Of a stretch of 64,000 bases of DNA, positions 8,207-17,326 are shown piece after piece. The stretch lies in contig SVMB01000008.1 in assembly GCA_015067675.1 (NCBI GenBank), forward strand, positions 1-64,000, read 5' to 3'. The DNA is from Oscillospiraceae bacterium. GTDB lineage: Bacteria; Bacillota; Clostridia; Oscillospirales; QAMX01. A model generated the notes under the pieces. It did not search any database. It was not told the DNA's origin and saw only the letters and a list, made by a program, of their open reading frames with translations. The position numbers and the translations under genes were made by a program. Every line of letters begins with the position of its first letter. Position 1 is the stretch's first letter.

Positions 8207-8240
8207 CCGGGGCTGTCTCATGTTTTTGAGACAGCCCCGG
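8207..8240. terminator. Bidirectional terminator
   Basis: A perfect 14-bp stem, CCGGGGCTGTCTCA with TGAGACAGCCCCGG, around a 6-nt loop between the convergent PHP and phosphodiesterase genes. A short T-rich tail follows on the plus strand. Confidence 0.8.
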
Positions 8241-8262
8241 TCATTGTTTTGCTTCACTGCGT

Positions 8263-9582
8263 TCAGCGGCCTTCAGCCAGCATATCCTCCATCACAGAGC
8301 CTTCCGCCTGCGGGAGAGCATCGCCCAGGATACGTGCATAGGTCGGCGCTTCGTCGATAACACGGCCGCGTTCGCGGTATGCACCGGCTCTGAAGGCCGG
8401 GCCCTTCGCCACGAACACCGGCTGCGCGCCGGTCTCGGGTTCGTAGCCGTGGGCTGCATTGCCGAGCCTGTAGTCACTGAAGTCGATGGGGTTGAGCAGC
8501 GGCTCTTTCCAGTCGTCGGAGAAAGACGTATAGCCGTCGGTCTCCACAATAAAGGAGAACGTGCCGTAGGTGCCATACTCCTCACGAACCTCGTCCGCCG
8601 TACGGATCTTTCCGATGCCCCATACTTCGCCTGCTTCCAGTGATTTAAGGAATCCGTACACCCGCTTTACCAGCGCCTCATCGTCCGGATCCTTGAGAAA
8701 GATCGTGGTGGACATTCCGCTTGCCTGTGCAAATGCACGCCAATCGGTCACATTGCCGGCTTCATCCACATCGATGAATCCGGCGCGGCGCAGCAGCACA
8801 TTCATCTTCATACGGCGTACGAAATCCCGCTGACCATGGTCACTGACCAGCACGAAGTTGGTCTCGTCATAGATCCCGGCCGCCTCCAGTGCTGCAATCA
8901 CTTCTCCCAGCCAGATATCCACCTGATCCAGCGCATCCCGGATGTAATCGTTGAACACGCCGTAGCGATGACGATGACTGTCCAGCCAGCAGTTGTGTAC
9001 CAACAGCAGATCCGGCTTCTGATTGCGAATCAGCGAGCACATACAGCCCATGATGAAATCATCGAAGGTATTGCGCAGGTAAAGCCGATCCTCCCGGCTG
9101 CGCACCGACGGATAGCGGTGCAGATTCTCCCGGACAGCCTGCAAAGCCTCTTCATTGGCACCGAATCCGGCAAAGCTCTCCTCGATGGGCTCGTTATCAT
9201 AGAAGAAAAACTCATTGAGCAGATAATCGATGTTGGGGTTATTGCCGGTAATGGGCCAGTAAACGGAAGCAGTGGTCTTTCCCTGACGTTTGGCGGCGGC
9301 GAAGATGTCCTCCACCTGCAGTTCATCGCTTTCCAGGTGCCAGAGGGTACGACCCAGCCCGGTCTTGAAGTGACCGTTTGTATAAATGCCGTGCTTGCCC
9401 GGTCTGCAGCCGGTCATCATGCTGGCATGAGCGGGATAGGTGACGCTGGGATAGATGGTACACATCTTTTCAACCTGTGCACACTTTTCAAACAGCCGTG
9501 CATAGTTGGGTTTTGTTTTCAGATAAGCAAGATCTTCACTCACCATGGCATCCATGGACAACACAATCAGTTTTTCACTCAT
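8263..9582 (-). CDS. Alkaline-phosphatase-superfamily phosphodiesterase/pyrophosphatase
   Basis: A 439-residue soluble enzyme of the type I phosphodiesterase/nucleotide pyrophosphatase group. Metal-binding LIVLSMDAM is at the N-terminus. The nucleophile region SVTYPAHASMMTGCRPG supplies the active-site Thr, as in nucleotide pyrophosphatases. LVHNCWLDSHRH and LVSDHGQRD give the later metal-binding Asp and His residues. No signal peptide is seen from the chosen start (9582), which has AAGGGA upstream; a longer in-frame start would add a hydrophobic segment but lacks a ribosome site. The natural substrate is unknown. Confidence 0.8.
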   Translation of the reverse strand: MSEKLIVLSMDAMVSEDLAYLKTKPNYARLFEKCAQVEKMCTIYPSVTYPAHASMMTGCRPGKHGIYTNGHFKTGLGRTLWHLESDELQVEDIFAAAKRQGKTTASVYWPITGNNPNIDYLLNEFFFYDNEPIEESFAGFGANEEALQAVRENLHRYPSVRSREDRLYLRNTFDDFIMGCMCSLIRNQKPDLLLVHNCWLDSHRHRYGVFNDYIRDALDQVDIWLGEVIAALEAAGIYDETNFVLVSDHGQRDFVRRMKMNVLLRRAGFIDVDEAGNVTDWRAFAQASGMSTTIFLKDPDDEALVKRVYGFLKSLEAGEVWGIGKIRTADEVREEYGTYGTFSFIVETDGYTSFSDDWKEPLLNPIDFSDYRLGNAAHGYEPETGAQPVFVAKGPAFRAGAYRERGRVIDEAPTYARILGDALPQAEGSVMEDMLAEGR

Positions 9583-9646
9583 ACTCTTTTCCCTTTCCGA
9601 ACAGCTGCTCTGCCGACTGATCTTTTTTCTGCCAAAAAGCAGTATC

Positions 9647-9675
9647 AGTATAATCCAACAAGCCTCAAAAATCAA
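9647..9675 (-). promoter_or_regulatory. Promoter of the phosphodiesterase gene
   Basis: TTGATT (9670-9675) and TATACT (9647-9652) on the minus strand, spaced 17 bp, about 65 bp upstream of the start. Confidence 0.6.
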
Positions 9676-9774
9676 GAGGCCGCCCATTCCAACTGTCACT
9701 TTACACAGTTTTTACAAATCCATAGTTGTTTTTTAGTTATTATGTAGAATCCATTTACCTGTGCCATTTATATT

Positions 9775-9803
9775 TTGACATTTTTACATTTAAGTGCTAG
9801 AAT
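9775..9803 (+). promoter_or_regulatory. Promoter of the NSS symporter
   Basis: TTGACA (9775-9780) and TAGAAT (9798-9803), 17 bp apart, 31 bp upstream of the ATG. Confidence 0.75.
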
Positions 9804-9834
9804 ATATACATTTCAAAGAGAGTGAGGATTTTTT

Positions 9835-11178
9835 ATGGAAAATCGCGAACGACTTTCATCCCGTCTCGGCTTTATTCTGCTGAGCGCCGGCTGCGCCATT
9901 GGCTGCGGCAACGTCTGGAAGTTCCCCTGGCTCGCCGGTCAGAACGGCGGCGGCGGCTTCGTGCTCATCTACGTGCTGTGCCTGCTGATTCTGGGTCTGC
10001 CTGTCATGGTCATGGAGTTCTCCCTTGGCCGTGCCTCCCAGGCTTCTCCCGTCAAGATGTATCAGAAGCTTGAAAAGCCCGGTCAGAAATGGCATATTCA
10101 CGGCTATCTTGCTCTTTTCGGCAATGTCTGCCTGATGTCCTTCTACACCGTCGTTGCCGGTTGGATCATCCACTACTTCATCAAGTTCCTGACCGGTCAG
10201 TCTGCTACCCTTTCCTTCGGCAGTATGATTTCCAACCCCACGGTTAATATGGTCTATATGCTCATCGCGGTTGTCATCGGCTTCCTCGTTCTGAGCTTCA
10301 ACCTGCAGGGCGGTCTTGAGCGCGTCACCAAGTACATGATGGTCGCTCTGCTGTTCCTCATGGTCATCCTGGCCATCAACTCCGCCACCATGACCGGCGC
10401 TGCTGAAGGCCTCAAGTTCTACCTGCTGCCCGATTTCTCCAAGATCACGCCCAACGTCATCGTCGGCGCCATGAATCAGGCCTTCTTCTCCCTGAGCCTT
10501 GGTATCGGCTCCATGGCCATCTTCGGCAGCTACATCGACAAGAAGCGCTCCCTGATGAGCGAGTCCATCAATGTTATCATTCTGGACACCTTCGTCGCCA
10601 TCACCGCCGGTCTGATCATCTTCCCCGCCTGCTTCACCTTTGATATGGAAGTCGGCGCCGGCCCCGGCCTGCTCTTCGACACCATGGCCACTGTTTTCAA
10701 CAACATGAACGGCGGCCGCCTGTGGGGTACCATCTTCTTCCTGTTCATGACCTTCGCCGCCATGTCCACCGTCTTTGCCGTGTTTGAAAACATTCTCGCC
10801 TGCGTGCGTGAGCTGACCGGCTGGAGCCGCCCCAAGGGCTGCATCGTCTGCGGCATCGTCATCGCCATCACCTCCACCACCACCGCTCTGGGCTACAACC
10901 TCCTGTCCGGCTTCGTTCCCTTCGCCGAAGGCACTGCATGGCTGGATCTGTGGGACTTCATCGTTTCCTACAACCTCCTGCCTCTGGGTTCTCTGTGCTT
11001 CGTGCTGTTCTGCTGCTTCAAGCGCTACGGCTGGGGCTGGGAGAACTTCATCGCCGAGGCCAATGCCGGTACCGGCCTGAAGGTCCAGAACTGGATGAAG
11101 CCCATCTTCTACATCGTGGTTCCGATCGCCATCATCATCATCTACGTCATGGGTCTCATCAGCTTCCCCTGGAACTGA
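9835..11178 (+). CDS. Sodium:neurotransmitter (NSS)-family symporter
   Basis: A 447-residue integral membrane protein with about 11-12 hydrophobic segments. The N-terminal GNVWKFPWLAGQNGGGGF is the family signature in the unwound first transmembrane helix, where Na+ and substrate bind in LeuT-type carriers. Bacterial members usually import amino acids, indole derivatives or amines with Na+. The ribosome site GTGAGG precedes ATG 9835. The gene is monocistronic between its own promoter and a strong terminator. Its codon use is strongly biased to C-ending codons, as for an abundantly made protein. The substrate cannot be assigned from sequence alone. Confidence 0.92.
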   Translation: MENRERLSSRLGFILLSAGCAIGCGNVWKFPWLAGQNGGGGFVLIYVLCLLILGLPVMVMEFSLGRASQASPVKMYQKLEKPGQKWHIHGYLALFGNVCLMSFYTVVAGWIIHYFIKFLTGQSATLSFGSMISNPTVNMVYMLIAVVIGFLVLSFNLQGGLERVTKYMMVALLFLMVILAINSATMTGAAEGLKFYLLPDFSKITPNVIVGAMNQAFFSLSLGIGSMAIFGSYIDKKRSLMSESINVIILDTFVAITAGLIIFPACFTFDMEVGAGPGLLFDTMATVFNNMNGGRLWGTIFFLFMTFAAMSTVFAVFENILACVRELTGWSRPKGCIVCGIVIAITSTTTALGYNLLSGFVPFAEGTAWLDLWDFIVSYNLLPLGSLCFVLFCCFKRYGWGWENFIAEANAGTGLKVQNWMKPIFYIVVPIAIIIIYVMGLISFPWN

Positions 11179-11216
11179 TTTTATCCGACAACCATCAACA
11201 CATAACCGCACTTCAA

Positions 11217-11249
11217 AGCCTGCCCGGCATCGTCCGGGCAGGCTTTTTT
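11217..11249 (+). terminator. Terminator of the NSS symporter
   Basis: AGCCTGCCCGG pairs with CCGGGCAGGCT around a 6-nt loop, followed by six T residues. Confidence 0.9.
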
Positions 11250-11261
11250 CACGAGGTACTG

Positions 11262-11328
11262 CAATTCGTGCCTGTACAGCGACAATTCGTGCCCAAATCC
11301 CCCGTTCCGTGAAAATCCATGGTATACT
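11262..11328 (+). promoter_or_regulatory. Extended -10 promoter preceded by direct repeats
   Basis: TGgTATACT (-10 at 11323-11328) is an extended -10 element without a good -35. Upstream are two exact copies of CAATTCGTGCC at 11262-11272 and 11283-11293, 21 bp apart, which is two helical turns and suits an activator dimer. It precedes the kinase-ABC operon. Confidence 0.5.
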
Positions 11329-11363
11329 TGTAGACACCACTTTTCAGGAGGGAACATAAAGCC

Positions 11364-11930
11364 ATGAAAGCCATCATTGCCATCGCAGGCGGCAGCGCCG
11401 GCGGCAAGACAACCTTTGCCAGAAAACTCCAGAGCCTTCTTGAGTCCTATCGCGTATGTATGCTCCACACGGACACCTATTTCAGACCCACATCTGAGCG
11501 TCCTTCCGTACAGTCTCATCTCAACGATAAAATCTATGTGGACGACAACTGCCCGGACGCCATCGATTTTGACCGATACCATGCCGACTTTGACGCGGCC
11601 TGCGCCTCAGACTGTGAGGTCATCATCACCGAAGGCCTGTGGGTTCTCTGGGATACCTACATCCGTGACCGGATCAATCTCAGAGTATATGTGGACTGCC
11701 GCAGTGACGAGCGCATCGTACGGCGGCTGCGCCGCAACATGGGCTGGGGACTGACCTTTGATCAGATTGCCGACTTCTATCTGGACATGGTGCGCTTTCG
11801 TCATGAGCAGTATATCGAACCCACCAAATGGACTGCCGACCTGATCATCAACGGCACCGGAAATACGGATATTGCCTGCCGGATGTGCGCAGATCAGATC
11901 GAAAAGCTCTGTGCCCGGGAGGATGTATGA
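11364..11930 (+). CDS. Uridine-kinase-like P-loop protein
   Basis: A 188-residue P-loop protein with Walker A GGSAGGKTT at about residues 10-18. It has an Asp-containing strand MLHTDTYFRP and the later segment EGLWVLWD followed by RVYVDCRSDERIVRRLRR, all as in the uridine kinase/phosphoribulokinase family. It is slightly shorter than true uridine kinases. The stop overlaps the next start by ATGA, so it is translationally coupled to an ABC exporter pair. This suggests a small-molecule phosphorylation step linked to transport, rather than general pyrimidine salvage. The substrate is unknown. Confidence 0.7.
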   Translation: MKAIIAIAGGSAGGKTTFARKLQSLLESYRVCMLHTDTYFRPTSERPSVQSHLNDKIYVDDNCPDAIDFDRYHADFDAACASDCEVIITEGLWVLWDTYIRDRINLRVYVDCRSDERIVRRLRRNMGWGLTFDQIADFYLDMVRFRHEQYIEPTKWTADLIINGTGNTDIACRMCADQIEKLCAREDV

Positions 11931-13735
11931 GCCGTCATGCCTATCACTTTGCAGCCAATGTGAAGTTTATCTTTACCCATATTCTCCGCTTTTCGCCCCG
12001 GATACTTTTGCTGCACGCCTGGACCGTTCCGTCAGGCATTCTTGTTTCTGCCGGTTCCAGCTTCTTTGCCGGAGCGCTTGTTGAGACCATCCGAAACGGA
12101 GATCTCACCGCCATGGTCTGCGTCACCGCAGGCTTTATGCTGCTGCGGCTTGCGCTGAATGTCGGAGACCGCTATATTCAGAATCGGTTAAAGTCCCTCA
12201 ACCATCACTTCAAAGCCTATTTCATCGAGCAGTACGCCATGAAGTGCATGCATCTGGACTATGAGCTCTCCGAATCCCCCGAGATTCGTGACCGCGCTCA
12301 GCGAACGCACAACCAGCTTTTCAGCAGCGCCCGTAAAGTCAGCAGTACCCAGAGTATGAGCACGCCTTTGAGCGTGGACGCCTATCCTGCGCTGTTTGCA
12401 GCCATCCTCTCACGGCTTTTGGGCATCACGCTCTACACCGGCATCATCTCCATACTCAATCCCTGGCTTGCCCTGATTCTCCTCTTCATTTCCTGCGTCT
12501 CCTGGTTCACGCAAAAACGCCTTGCCGAGTCAAGCCACGCCTCGAAGAAAGACGCCATTCCCGTCGAGCGCAGGATCAATTACATCGGACGTGAGGCCCG
12601 CGACTTTGCAGCCGTCAAGGATATCCGCCTCTACGGGATCTCCCAGTGGTTTCATGATATCTTCGAAGAGCAGTTTTCCGTGTGGAAACGCATCATGAGC
12701 CGTCAGTCCCGGCTCAAAACCGGCTATACGGCATTGCTCGAAGGCATCAATGCACTGTTTCGGCTGGCGGTATATCTGTATCTGTTCGCATCCTTTTACC
12801 AGGGTATCATCTCCGTTTCGGAATTTGTGCTGTATCTTGGCATCATCACGGGCTTTGGCACCTGGGTACTGGAGCTGGTCGGCAGCATTGAACAGGTCAT
12901 TCAGGTTACGCTGGATGTGGACGACATACGCAGCTTTCTGGAACTTCCGGTCAACTCCGGCGGCAGCATTGAGCCTGACCCTGCTGACTGTTCCATTCGT
13001 TTCTCCGACGTCAGCTATGCCTATCCCGGAGACCGTGAGCATCCGGCCGTGGATCACATCTCCTTTGAGATACGCCACGGCGAAAAGATCGGCATTGTCG
13101 GCACCAACGGTTCCGGCAAAACCACGCTCATCAAGCTTCTCTGCGGACTCTATGCTCCGCAGTCGGGCACTATTACCATCGGCGGGACTCCCCTGCCGGA
13201 GCTTTCCCAAAGTGCACTGCGAAGCATGATTGCACCGGTCTTTCAGGATATTTACCTGCTGCCCACAAGCATCGCCCGCAACATTGCCCTCGACCGCGAA
13301 ATCGATCATGAAAAGCTCAGCGAGTGTATCCGGCAGGCAGGACTCTCCGAAAAGATTGCGTCTCTCCCCCGCGGCACCGAGACAACGCTGCTGAAGAGTG
13401 TTCTTGATGATGCCGTAGATCTTTCCGGCGGTGAAGTGCAGAAGCTGGCGCTTGCCCGCGCCCTGTATAAGGGCGGCTCGATTCTGATTCTCGATGAACC
13501 CACCGCCGCGCTTGATCCCGTGGCCGAAAACAGGATGTATCTGCGCTATCACGAGCTCACCCGAGCCAAAACTGCGGTTTTCATCTCTCATCGCCTGGCC
13601 TCAACCCGCTTCTGTGACCGCATTTTATGTATGGACAAGGGTAAAATCGTCGAATGCGGCACCCACGATGAACTGATGGCTCTCGGTGGACATTACGCGC
13701 AGATGTTTGCCATGCAGGCACAGTATTACAATTGA
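11927..13735 (+). CDS. ABC exporter, fused permease/ATPase (first half)
   Basis: A 602-residue half-transporter. An N-terminal membrane domain of about 320 residues is followed by the nucleotide-binding domain with Walker A GTNGSGKTT (about residue 391), Q-loop FQDIYL, signature LSGGEVQKLALA (about 498), Walker B ILILDEPTAALDP and H-loop FISHRLAS. Start 11927 overlaps the kinase stop by 4 bp and has GGGAGG close upstream; a longer in-frame extension runs back over the kinase gene and is not credible. The second half-transporter follows 10 bp downstream, so a heterodimer is expected. Cargo is unknown. Confidence 0.88.
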   Translation: MSRHAYHFAANVKFIFTHILRFSPRILLLHAWTVPSGILVSAGSSFFAGALVETIRNGDLTAMVCVTAGFMLLRLALNVGDRYIQNRLKSLNHHFKAYFIEQYAMKCMHLDYELSESPEIRDRAQRTHNQLFSSARKVSSTQSMSTPLSVDAYPALFAAILSRLLGITLYTGIISILNPWLALILLFISCVSWFTQKRLAESSHASKKDAIPVERRINYIGREARDFAAVKDIRLYGISQWFHDIFEEQFSVWKRIMSRQSRLKTGYTALLEGINALFRLAVYLYLFASFYQGIISVSEFVLYLGIITGFGTWVLELVGSIEQVIQVTLDVDDIRSFLELPVNSGGSIEPDPADCSIRFSDVSYAYPGDREHPAVDHISFEIRHGEKIGIVGTNGSGKTTLIKLLCGLYAPQSGTITIGGTPLPELSQSALRSMIAPVFQDIYLLPTSIARNIALDREIDHEKLSECIRQAGLSEKIASLPRGTETTLLKSVLDDAVDLSGGEVQKLALARALYKGGSILILDEPTAALDPVAENRMYLRYHELTRAKTAVFISHRLASTRFCDRILCMDKGKIVECGTHDELMALGGHYAQMFAMQAQYYN

Positions 13736-13745
13736 CGGAGCACTT

Positions 13746-15593
13746 ATGAAGCAGTTAACAGACGAATTCAGACTCATTCTTCGCGGTATTCGGTACATCC
13801 ACCGGCTCGCCCCCGGAAATCTTCTGGTGAAGCTCATCAAAAACACCCTGATGGCCGCACTCCCCTTTCTCGATCTGTACTTCTCCGCCCGCATCCTCGA
13901 CGTCCTGATCGCAAAAGAGAGCATCACAAAGGCGATCATACTGGCCCTTTTACTGGCGGTAAGCCATTTCGCCGTGCAGCTTGGCAGCGCCGTGATGGAC
14001 ATCAAAAACTATGAGATGTTCAACGGGCTTTATCGCCGGTACAATATGATGATCAGCGCCAAGGTCATGGGGTTGGACTACGAAAAGGTGGAAGATCCCG
14101 AGACTCACAAAGCCGTGCGCCACATCGACAATGCCATGAAGATCAGCAATTTCGGACTGATCAAAGTCCACAGCCGCATTCCACTGCTGTATCAGCATCT
14201 GCTGTCGCTGATTCTGGCGCTGGTGTTCATCATCGACGTTATTGCAAAGCCCTCCCCTGCCGGCAGTGTATATGCAGCCCTTGCCGATTCTCCCTGGGCT
14301 TTGCTCATCCTTCTCGCCGCCATCATCCTCGCTTCCTGCACCGGCGTTGTGGGTAATTCCCGCATCTCTGCCAATACCTATACGCTGCTGGGCGTCTTTT
14401 CAAAGCTCAACTGCGTCTACGACTACTATCTCAATCGCTATCTTGCCGGACAAAAGGCCGGCAAGGATATCCGGCTCTATGAGCAGTATCGGCTCATTTC
14501 CGACGAGCTTTCCCTCACCAACCGCAAGTCCCGCGACATCGTGGACGGCATCAACCGCACTGAATTTCGCTGGGGCGCCGGTAACGATCTGTCTGCATTT
14601 GTGCTCACGCTTCTGTCCTACCTGTACGCGGGACTCAAGGCGCTGGCGGGCGCTGTATCCATCGGCAGTGTCATGAAATTCAGCGGAGCCGTTGCCCAGT
14701 TAGGTCAGTCCGTCTGCGGGATCGTGGACGCCCTGTCACAGCTGCACGCAAACACCCCCTATCTGCGGGATTTTCTCGACTTCATGGAGCATGAAAGCAG
14801 GCTTTACCGCGGCACGCTGACCGTTGAAAAGCGAGATGACAACGAATACGACATTGAATTCCGCAACGTCTCGTTTCGCTACCCCGGGAGCGATACCTAC
14901 GCTTTGCGGCATGTGAATCTGACCTTCAAAGTGGGCGAAAAACTTGCCGTCGTCGGCATGAACGGCTCCGGCAAGACCACGTTCATCAAGCTTCTCTGCA
15001 GGCTCTACGACCCGACGGAAGGTGAGATTCTCCTCAACGGCGTGGATATCCGCAAATACGACTACAGCGAGTATCTTGCCCTCTTTTCCGTGGTTTTTCA
15101 GGATTTCCGGCTGTTTTCCTTCTCCCTCGGTCAGAATATCGCCGCCAGCCGCAGCTATGACGACGCCCGTGTGGTGCAGTGTCTTGAAAAAGCAGGCCTC
15201 GGTCAGCGTTTTGCGCATATGCAAAGCGGCACCGATACCTGCCTGTACCGGGACTTCGACCCGGAAGGTGTGGAAATCTCCGGCGGGGAAGCACAGAAGA
15301 TCGCGCTTGCCCGGGCACTTTATAAAGATGCGCCGTTCATCATCCTTGACGAGCCCACGGCTGCGCTGGATCCCGTGGCGGAATATGAGATCTACGAGCG
15401 GTTCAACCGCATCGTCGGCGATAAAACCACCATCTATATCAGCCATCGCCTTGCCTCCTGCCGCTTCTGCGACCGCATCGCGGTATTTGATGGCGGGCAC
15501 ATCGTCCAGCACGGCAGTCATGAAGCACTGCTTGCCAAAACCGCCGGCCGCTATTACGAACTCTGGCAGGCCCAGGCACAATATTACGTTTGA
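13746..15593 (+). CDS. ABC exporter, fused permease/ATPase (second half)
   Basis: A 615-residue half-transporter paralogous to its upstream neighbour. The membrane domain spans about residues 20-340. The ATPase domain has Walker A GMNGSGKTT (about 403), Q-loop FQDFRLF, signature ISGGEAQKIALA (about 510), Walker B FIILDEPTAALDP and H-loop YISHRLAS. Both halves keep all ATPase motifs, so both sites may be active. The start at 13746 is 10 bp after the first half stops. Likely partner: the 11927-13735 protein. Substrate unknown. Confidence 0.88.
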   Translation: MKQLTDEFRLILRGIRYIHRLAPGNLLVKLIKNTLMAALPFLDLYFSARILDVLIAKESITKAIILALLLAVSHFAVQLGSAVMDIKNYEMFNGLYRRYNMMISAKVMGLDYEKVEDPETHKAVRHIDNAMKISNFGLIKVHSRIPLLYQHLLSLILALVFIIDVIAKPSPAGSVYAALADSPWALLILLAAIILASCTGVVGNSRISANTYTLLGVFSKLNCVYDYYLNRYLAGQKAGKDIRLYEQYRLISDELSLTNRKSRDIVDGINRTEFRWGAGNDLSAFVLTLLSYLYAGLKALAGAVSIGSVMKFSGAVAQLGQSVCGIVDALSQLHANTPYLRDFLDFMEHESRLYRGTLTVEKRDDNEYDIEFRNVSFRYPGSDTYALRHVNLTFKVGEKLAVVGMNGSGKTTFIKLLCRLYDPTEGEILLNGVDIRKYDYSEYLALFSVVFQDFRLFSFSLGQNIAASRSYDDARVVQCLEKAGLGQRFAHMQSGTDTCLYRDFDPEGVEISGGEAQKIALARALYKDAPFIILDEPTAALDPVAEYEIYERFNRIVGDKTTIYISHRLASCRFCDRIAVFDGGHIVQHGSHEALLAKTAGRYYELWQAQAQYYV

Positions 15594-15598
15594 ACAGC

Positions 15599-15635
15599 AA
15601 AAATGCCGGGCACTCAGGTTTTGAGTGCCCGGCAT
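15599..15635. terminator. Terminator between the ABC operon and the DUF2264-like gene
   Basis: ATGCCGGGCACTCA (15603-15616) pairs with TGAGTGCCCGGCAT (15622-15635). Five A residues at 15599-15603 give a T run on the minus strand, so it mainly ends the minus-strand gene; it may act both ways. Confidence 0.8.
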
Positions 15636-15653
15636 GGCTATGCATACGATTTG

Positions 15654-17309
15654 TCAGATCAGGTCGGACTTGTCGGGATCAAACTCCAGCACGGCTTCGC
15701 CGCAGACACCGCGCAGGCAGGGAGAAATACGGGGATAACGCAGATCTTCGATCTCGCTGAGTGATACCGGAATTGCATCAAGCTGCCTCTCGATATCGGT
15801 GCAGTCGTCCAGCGCCGCGATCGCCCAGGAGCTGACCAACCGACGGTGCACCACCAGCTTTTCTTCACCCTTATAGAACGTGCGCACGACACGTATTCTT
15901 TCACCGTCGCGCAGCAGCTCTGCATCGCCGTCCAGCGCCTGCAGACACAGCGCACAGTCGCCGTAGTCGAAGATGAACCATTTTCCGTACTGCCGTACTT
16001 CCCTATCAAAGTGCTGGAAGTACCATTCATCGGTGAACTCCGAGGTCACGTTTGCTAAATGTTCCACCATGCGGATGACCACCGCGCAGTTGTCAGTCTG
16101 CGCGGAATAGGTCAGCAGATCCGGGATGTTTTCATCCGGGAACAGGGTTTTATCCTTCCACCCGGTTGAAATATGGCTGCACTCCTCACCGCCGCAGACC
16201 GCGTGGTAGCGCAGGAAGCTGGTCTCATGCCGCAGCGCAATGGCGCTGACCGGCATCGACTGCCAGCTAAGTCCCCAGGCTCCGATGCGGTCGTCCCGGT
16301 TCTGGCCGCAGCCGCACATGACCGGGAAACGGCTGATGGTGCCCAGGCGGATATTCTGTCCCTTAAAGGTAGAGGCATACGACTGGCCGAAGATGCGCTC
16401 TCTGTGAAAGGATTCATCGGTCAGCGTCGGGACAAAGGCAGGCGCCGCTGCATGGAGGATGATGGAACCAAGGGTTAAAGCATTGATTTTCCCGTCATCA
16501 TCCGCCAGGGCTTCAATGTCGAATTTGACATGCTGGTTGCTGCCGTATTTGGGAAGTCCGGAAAAGTTATAGGTACGAATGGAAGGCGTAAACTCATACT
16601 CCCCATGGAAGGCAACATAGCTCAACATTCCTTCGCGCACAGCCAGAAGCCGCTCATAGAGAGGATTGGACTTGTCCATGCAGATCAGCGTCGTCTCAAA
16701 GGCGTCGTTGAGCACTTCCGCGTAACCCTTACTGGTATTCTCACCCCAGCCCCAGCCGTATTCGTCGGTATAGTCGAGCCAGTTCTTCCAGAAATCCAGC
16801 GCAGTCTCCACCAGTTCAGGCTTTTCCGTCACCGCTGCAATCAGCATCAGCATCGAACCGTCGCTGGCGATCTTGTTGGGGTAGTAATAGCCTGCGCTGC
16901 GGCATTCGCCGGAAAACCACACCGAGGATTTGACCAGCATATCCCGAATCAGCGCTTTTTCATTCTCCGGCACCTTCTCCGGGCAGAACAGCAGCGCCAT
17001 GCCCAGATACTTCATCGCAAAAAACGCCGCATTCGTATCCTGAATCCGCGGCTCTTCCCGGAACCAGTGGATGTTGCCGTATGTCTCGGAGTCAGGGTCG
17101 GTATCCTGCAGGGAAGCCAGCTCCGTGAGCATCTTCTCACCGTCGATGGGCTGCTCCAGATAGCGGGAGATAAAGTAATGAGCTGCGGTATCACGCGACG
17201 TACAGGCGCTTTCCAGATGTGCGATGGAGGTGATGTGCGGCTTTGTATACTGGCGTACCATGCCGTTGTCCAGTTCAATGGGCTTGTAATACTTTTTCAG
17301 ATCCAACAT
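15654..17309 (-). CDS. DUF2264-like protein (probable alpha/alpha-toroid, carbohydrate-related)
   Basis: A 551-residue cytoplasmic protein with no signal peptide. The N-terminal two thirds are helical and rich in Trp, Tyr and Gly (for example GYYYPNKIASDGSMLM and EYGWGWGENTSKGY), resembling DUF2264 and related alpha/alpha-toroid folds seen in polysaccharide lyase or glycosidase-like proteins. The rest is probably beta-rich. ATG 17309 has AAGGAG 9 nt upstream, which rules out the ATG seven codons earlier. It starts 17 bp after the C39-like gene stops, so the two form an operon. The family call is moderate and the reaction unknown. Confidence 0.5.
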   Translation of the reverse strand: MLDLKKYYKPIELDNGMVRQYTKPHITSIAHLESACTSRDTAAHYFISRYLEQPIDGEKMLTELASLQDTDPDSETYGNIHWFREEPRIQDTNAAFFAMKYLGMALLFCPEKVPENEKALIRDMLVKSSVWFSGECRSAGYYYPNKIASDGSMLMLIAAVTEKPELVETALDFWKNWLDYTDEYGWGWGENTSKGYAEVLNDAFETTLICMDKSNPLYERLLAVREGMLSYVAFHGEYEFTPSIRTYNFSGLPKYGSNQHVKFDIEALADDDGKINALTLGSIILHAAAPAFVPTLTDESFHRERIFGQSYASTFKGQNIRLGTISRFPVMCGCGQNRDDRIGAWGLSWQSMPVSAIALRHETSFLRYHAVCGGEECSHISTGWKDKTLFPDENIPDLLTYSAQTDNCAVVIRMVEHLANVTSEFTDEWYFQHFDREVRQYGKWFIFDYGDCALCLQALDGDAELLRDGERIRVVRTFYKGEEKLVVHRRLVSSWAIAALDDCTDIERQLDAIPVSLSEIEDLRYPRISPCLRGVCGEAVLEFDPDKSDLI

Positions 17310-17326
17310 TTTCCCATGCTCCTTTT

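Noticed and set aside
9856-11340. Long open frame antisense to the NSS symporter
   Set aside because: It arises from the strong C-ending codon bias of the sense gene; the translation is Gly/Asp/His-rich without domains.
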